From Monarcha castaneiventris obscurior (Eukaryota > Chordata > Aves > Passeriformes > Monarchidae), in the NCBI GenBank assembly GCA_026261815.1, contig JAMPIT010000894.1, forward strand, positions 57,693,647 to 57,757,646: a stretch of 64,000 bases of DNA, read 5' to 3'. Made by a program: the position numbers and the translations under genes. The notes below the pieces were generated by a model. That model ran no database searches and had not been told where the DNA came from. It worked only from the letters and a program-made list of their open reading frames with translations. How positions within the stretch are numbered: position 1 is the stretch's first letter; the number at the start of each line of letters is the position of its first letter. Positions 62,641 through 64,000 of the stretch are shown piece by piece.

Positions 62641-63884
62641 CTGGAGAGAGAGAAAGGATTAATATTCACATATGTTCAAGCGATTCACTTAATATCTATA
62701 TATACACACATATATATTCTAATTTTTTTTTCTGAGTTAAGGTTTGTAGGATGATTCAGGATGTTGCAATGCTGTTAAATCCCTCTGCTGGGATAGTTTC
62801 TCAGAGATACTGGAAGACAGAGGCAGAGCAGAAGAAGGTCATAGATTGTTTCTTTCTTCCTCCTTTCTGTTCTACCTATCATGGAGGAGCAGAGTATGAG
62901 AGGGAATCGTGAGTTGAACGCTCAACACTTATTTCTACCATTCTAGTTTTCTTCTGGTTCTTTAATCTATAGGTTTACTGTGGAATCTTGGAGAATCAGG
63001 GATGCATATTGCCACCAAAAAAATGATGAGGTTTTTTTTCATTTACTATGTGCCTCTTGATTTGTGTGTTTGAATGAATGTAAGGACTAATCTGGTAAAA
63101 CCTCTTTTCCAATTTAGAATCAGACAAAAGAGAAGAAACAGCTATTTCTATAGCTTTGGAGGAATACAGAAAACATAAGAATTAATAAGGGAAACTTTGT
63201 TAAAATTTGATTCACTGTTTTATGAATGGTACCTCCTAGAAGCAAAAAGGAGCTTAAAATTCATGACACCAGAACTGATATTTGACAGCAAGCGGAATTG
63301 CTGAGGCTGGTAATGAGAAATGTCTGATACCAATAACCCAACAGGTGACAGCTGACTCCTAACCTTTGCTTGCATTTTCATCTTCAACCATGTGTTTTCT
63401 ACTCAAGATGTAATCCTAATGTGCTGAATTTCATCTCTTCAAATTCACAATATTTTATACTTTTTTAAATTTACTTTTTCACTAACTATTGGCTAATTAG
63501 CAAATTAAAGTCTCTAGGCTGTATGTGGAGACAAGAGGGGCAGCCTTCTATCTGAGGGAACTACTTTTCATTTTCCATAGAAACAAAAACCAAAACTATT
63601 TCAGTTCCAAATCTCAAGACACATGCTTTTCCCATGCATACCCAGTAATTTAGTGACTGGAAGGTTTATTCTGGTTAGAGAATCAGAAGTATTGCAAGCT
63701 ATGTACAAAACTGAAAATAAGGAGAATAATCTTTTACTTCCATGGACTCATTCATCACCTGGAGGAAATTAGCCCTAAGATTTGTGGACTGAGGAAAAGA
63801 TGGACATTTCTTTTTCTGTTTCCTCATCATCACACTGAAATGACAACTTACTGAGCTTTTAAGGATGAAACTCTTACAATCCTG

Positions 63885-63951
63885 GAATCATAGAATTGTT
63901 TCAGTTGGAAGAGACCTTAAAGACCATCCAGTTCCAACTCTCCTGCCATGG
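63885..63951 (-). mobile_element. CR1 LINE, very short 3' fragment (antisense)
   Basis: The plus strand reads GAATCATAGAATTGTTTCAG then TTGGAAGAGACCTTAAAGAC, CATCCAGTTCCAACT and CTCCTGCCATGG, which is the CR1 3' end in reverse orientation. Homology stops at 63951, so this copy was truncated after only about 67 bp. It is less diverged from the typical tail than the 915-1281 copy. Confidence 0.88.
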
Positions 63952-64000
63952 TAAATAGTAGAACTTTAATAGGCTGGCATTACTGATTAATAAAAAGCTG

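Larger units (their letters stand above)
41373..63884. other. unique non-coding DNA
   Basis: More than 22 kb of AT-rich sequence with no recognisable gene or dated interspersed repeat. The longest ORF of the window (43859-44380, minus, 173 codons) lies here and has no domain. Simple tracts are a 19-T run at 48804-48822, an 18-T run at 53757-53774, a T-run near 60300-60313, an AT-rich tract at 47556-47597 and a short ATGACTG triplication at 59623-59642. Candidate exon and enhancer signals near 44.1, 45.8, 55.2 and 56.6 kb are listed separately. Confidence 0.6.

Overview
This window reads as intergenic or deep-intronic DNA from a bird. Three stretches match the 3' end of the avian CR1 LINE, one of them carrying the typical ATTCTGTGA-like tail. 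Several solo long terminal repeats (LTRs) resemble avian endogenous retrovirus families, including one whose outer end matches the TGTGGTTTAACCC-type LTR common in passerines and relatives. The sequence is AT-rich with few CpGs. I found no tRNA, rRNA, CRISPR array, bacterial-style operon or recognisable protein gene. The longest open frame is 173 codons and looks spurious. Bird is a confident call; passerine or near-passerine is only a lean.

Layout. 1-3.4 kb: unique DNA with a sense-strand CR1 (about 915-1281) that holds a perfect 21-bp inverted repeat. 3.36-3.93 kb: an LTR-like block on the minus strand. 6.07-6.40 kb: a decayed CR1-type reverse transcriptase fragment. 15.5-16.1 kb: a complete solo LTR with a 5-bp target duplication. 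18.24-18.59 kb: a second probable solo LTR. 30.37-30.56 kb: an antisense CR1. 36.12-36.73 kb: an old ERVL-type LTR on the minus strand. 40.72-41.19 kb: a complete minus-strand solo LTR with 7-bp inverted ends and a 4-bp duplication, followed 58 bp later by a 121-bp GGGGA array. 63.89-63.95 kb: a 67-bp CR1 tail. The rest is unique AT-rich sequence with microsatellites and a few short tandem duplications.

No genes work together here. What the window records is repeated retroelement insertion: CR1 copies truncated at their 5' ends, and at least three retroviral insertions that were reduced to single LTRs. A few places carry splice-signal pairs (2443-2519, 14175-14244, 44137-44168) or clustered transcription-factor motifs (45.78-45.86 kb, 55.20-55.25 kb). 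These could be exons or enhancers of an unseen host gene or lncRNA, but none is proven by sequence alone.
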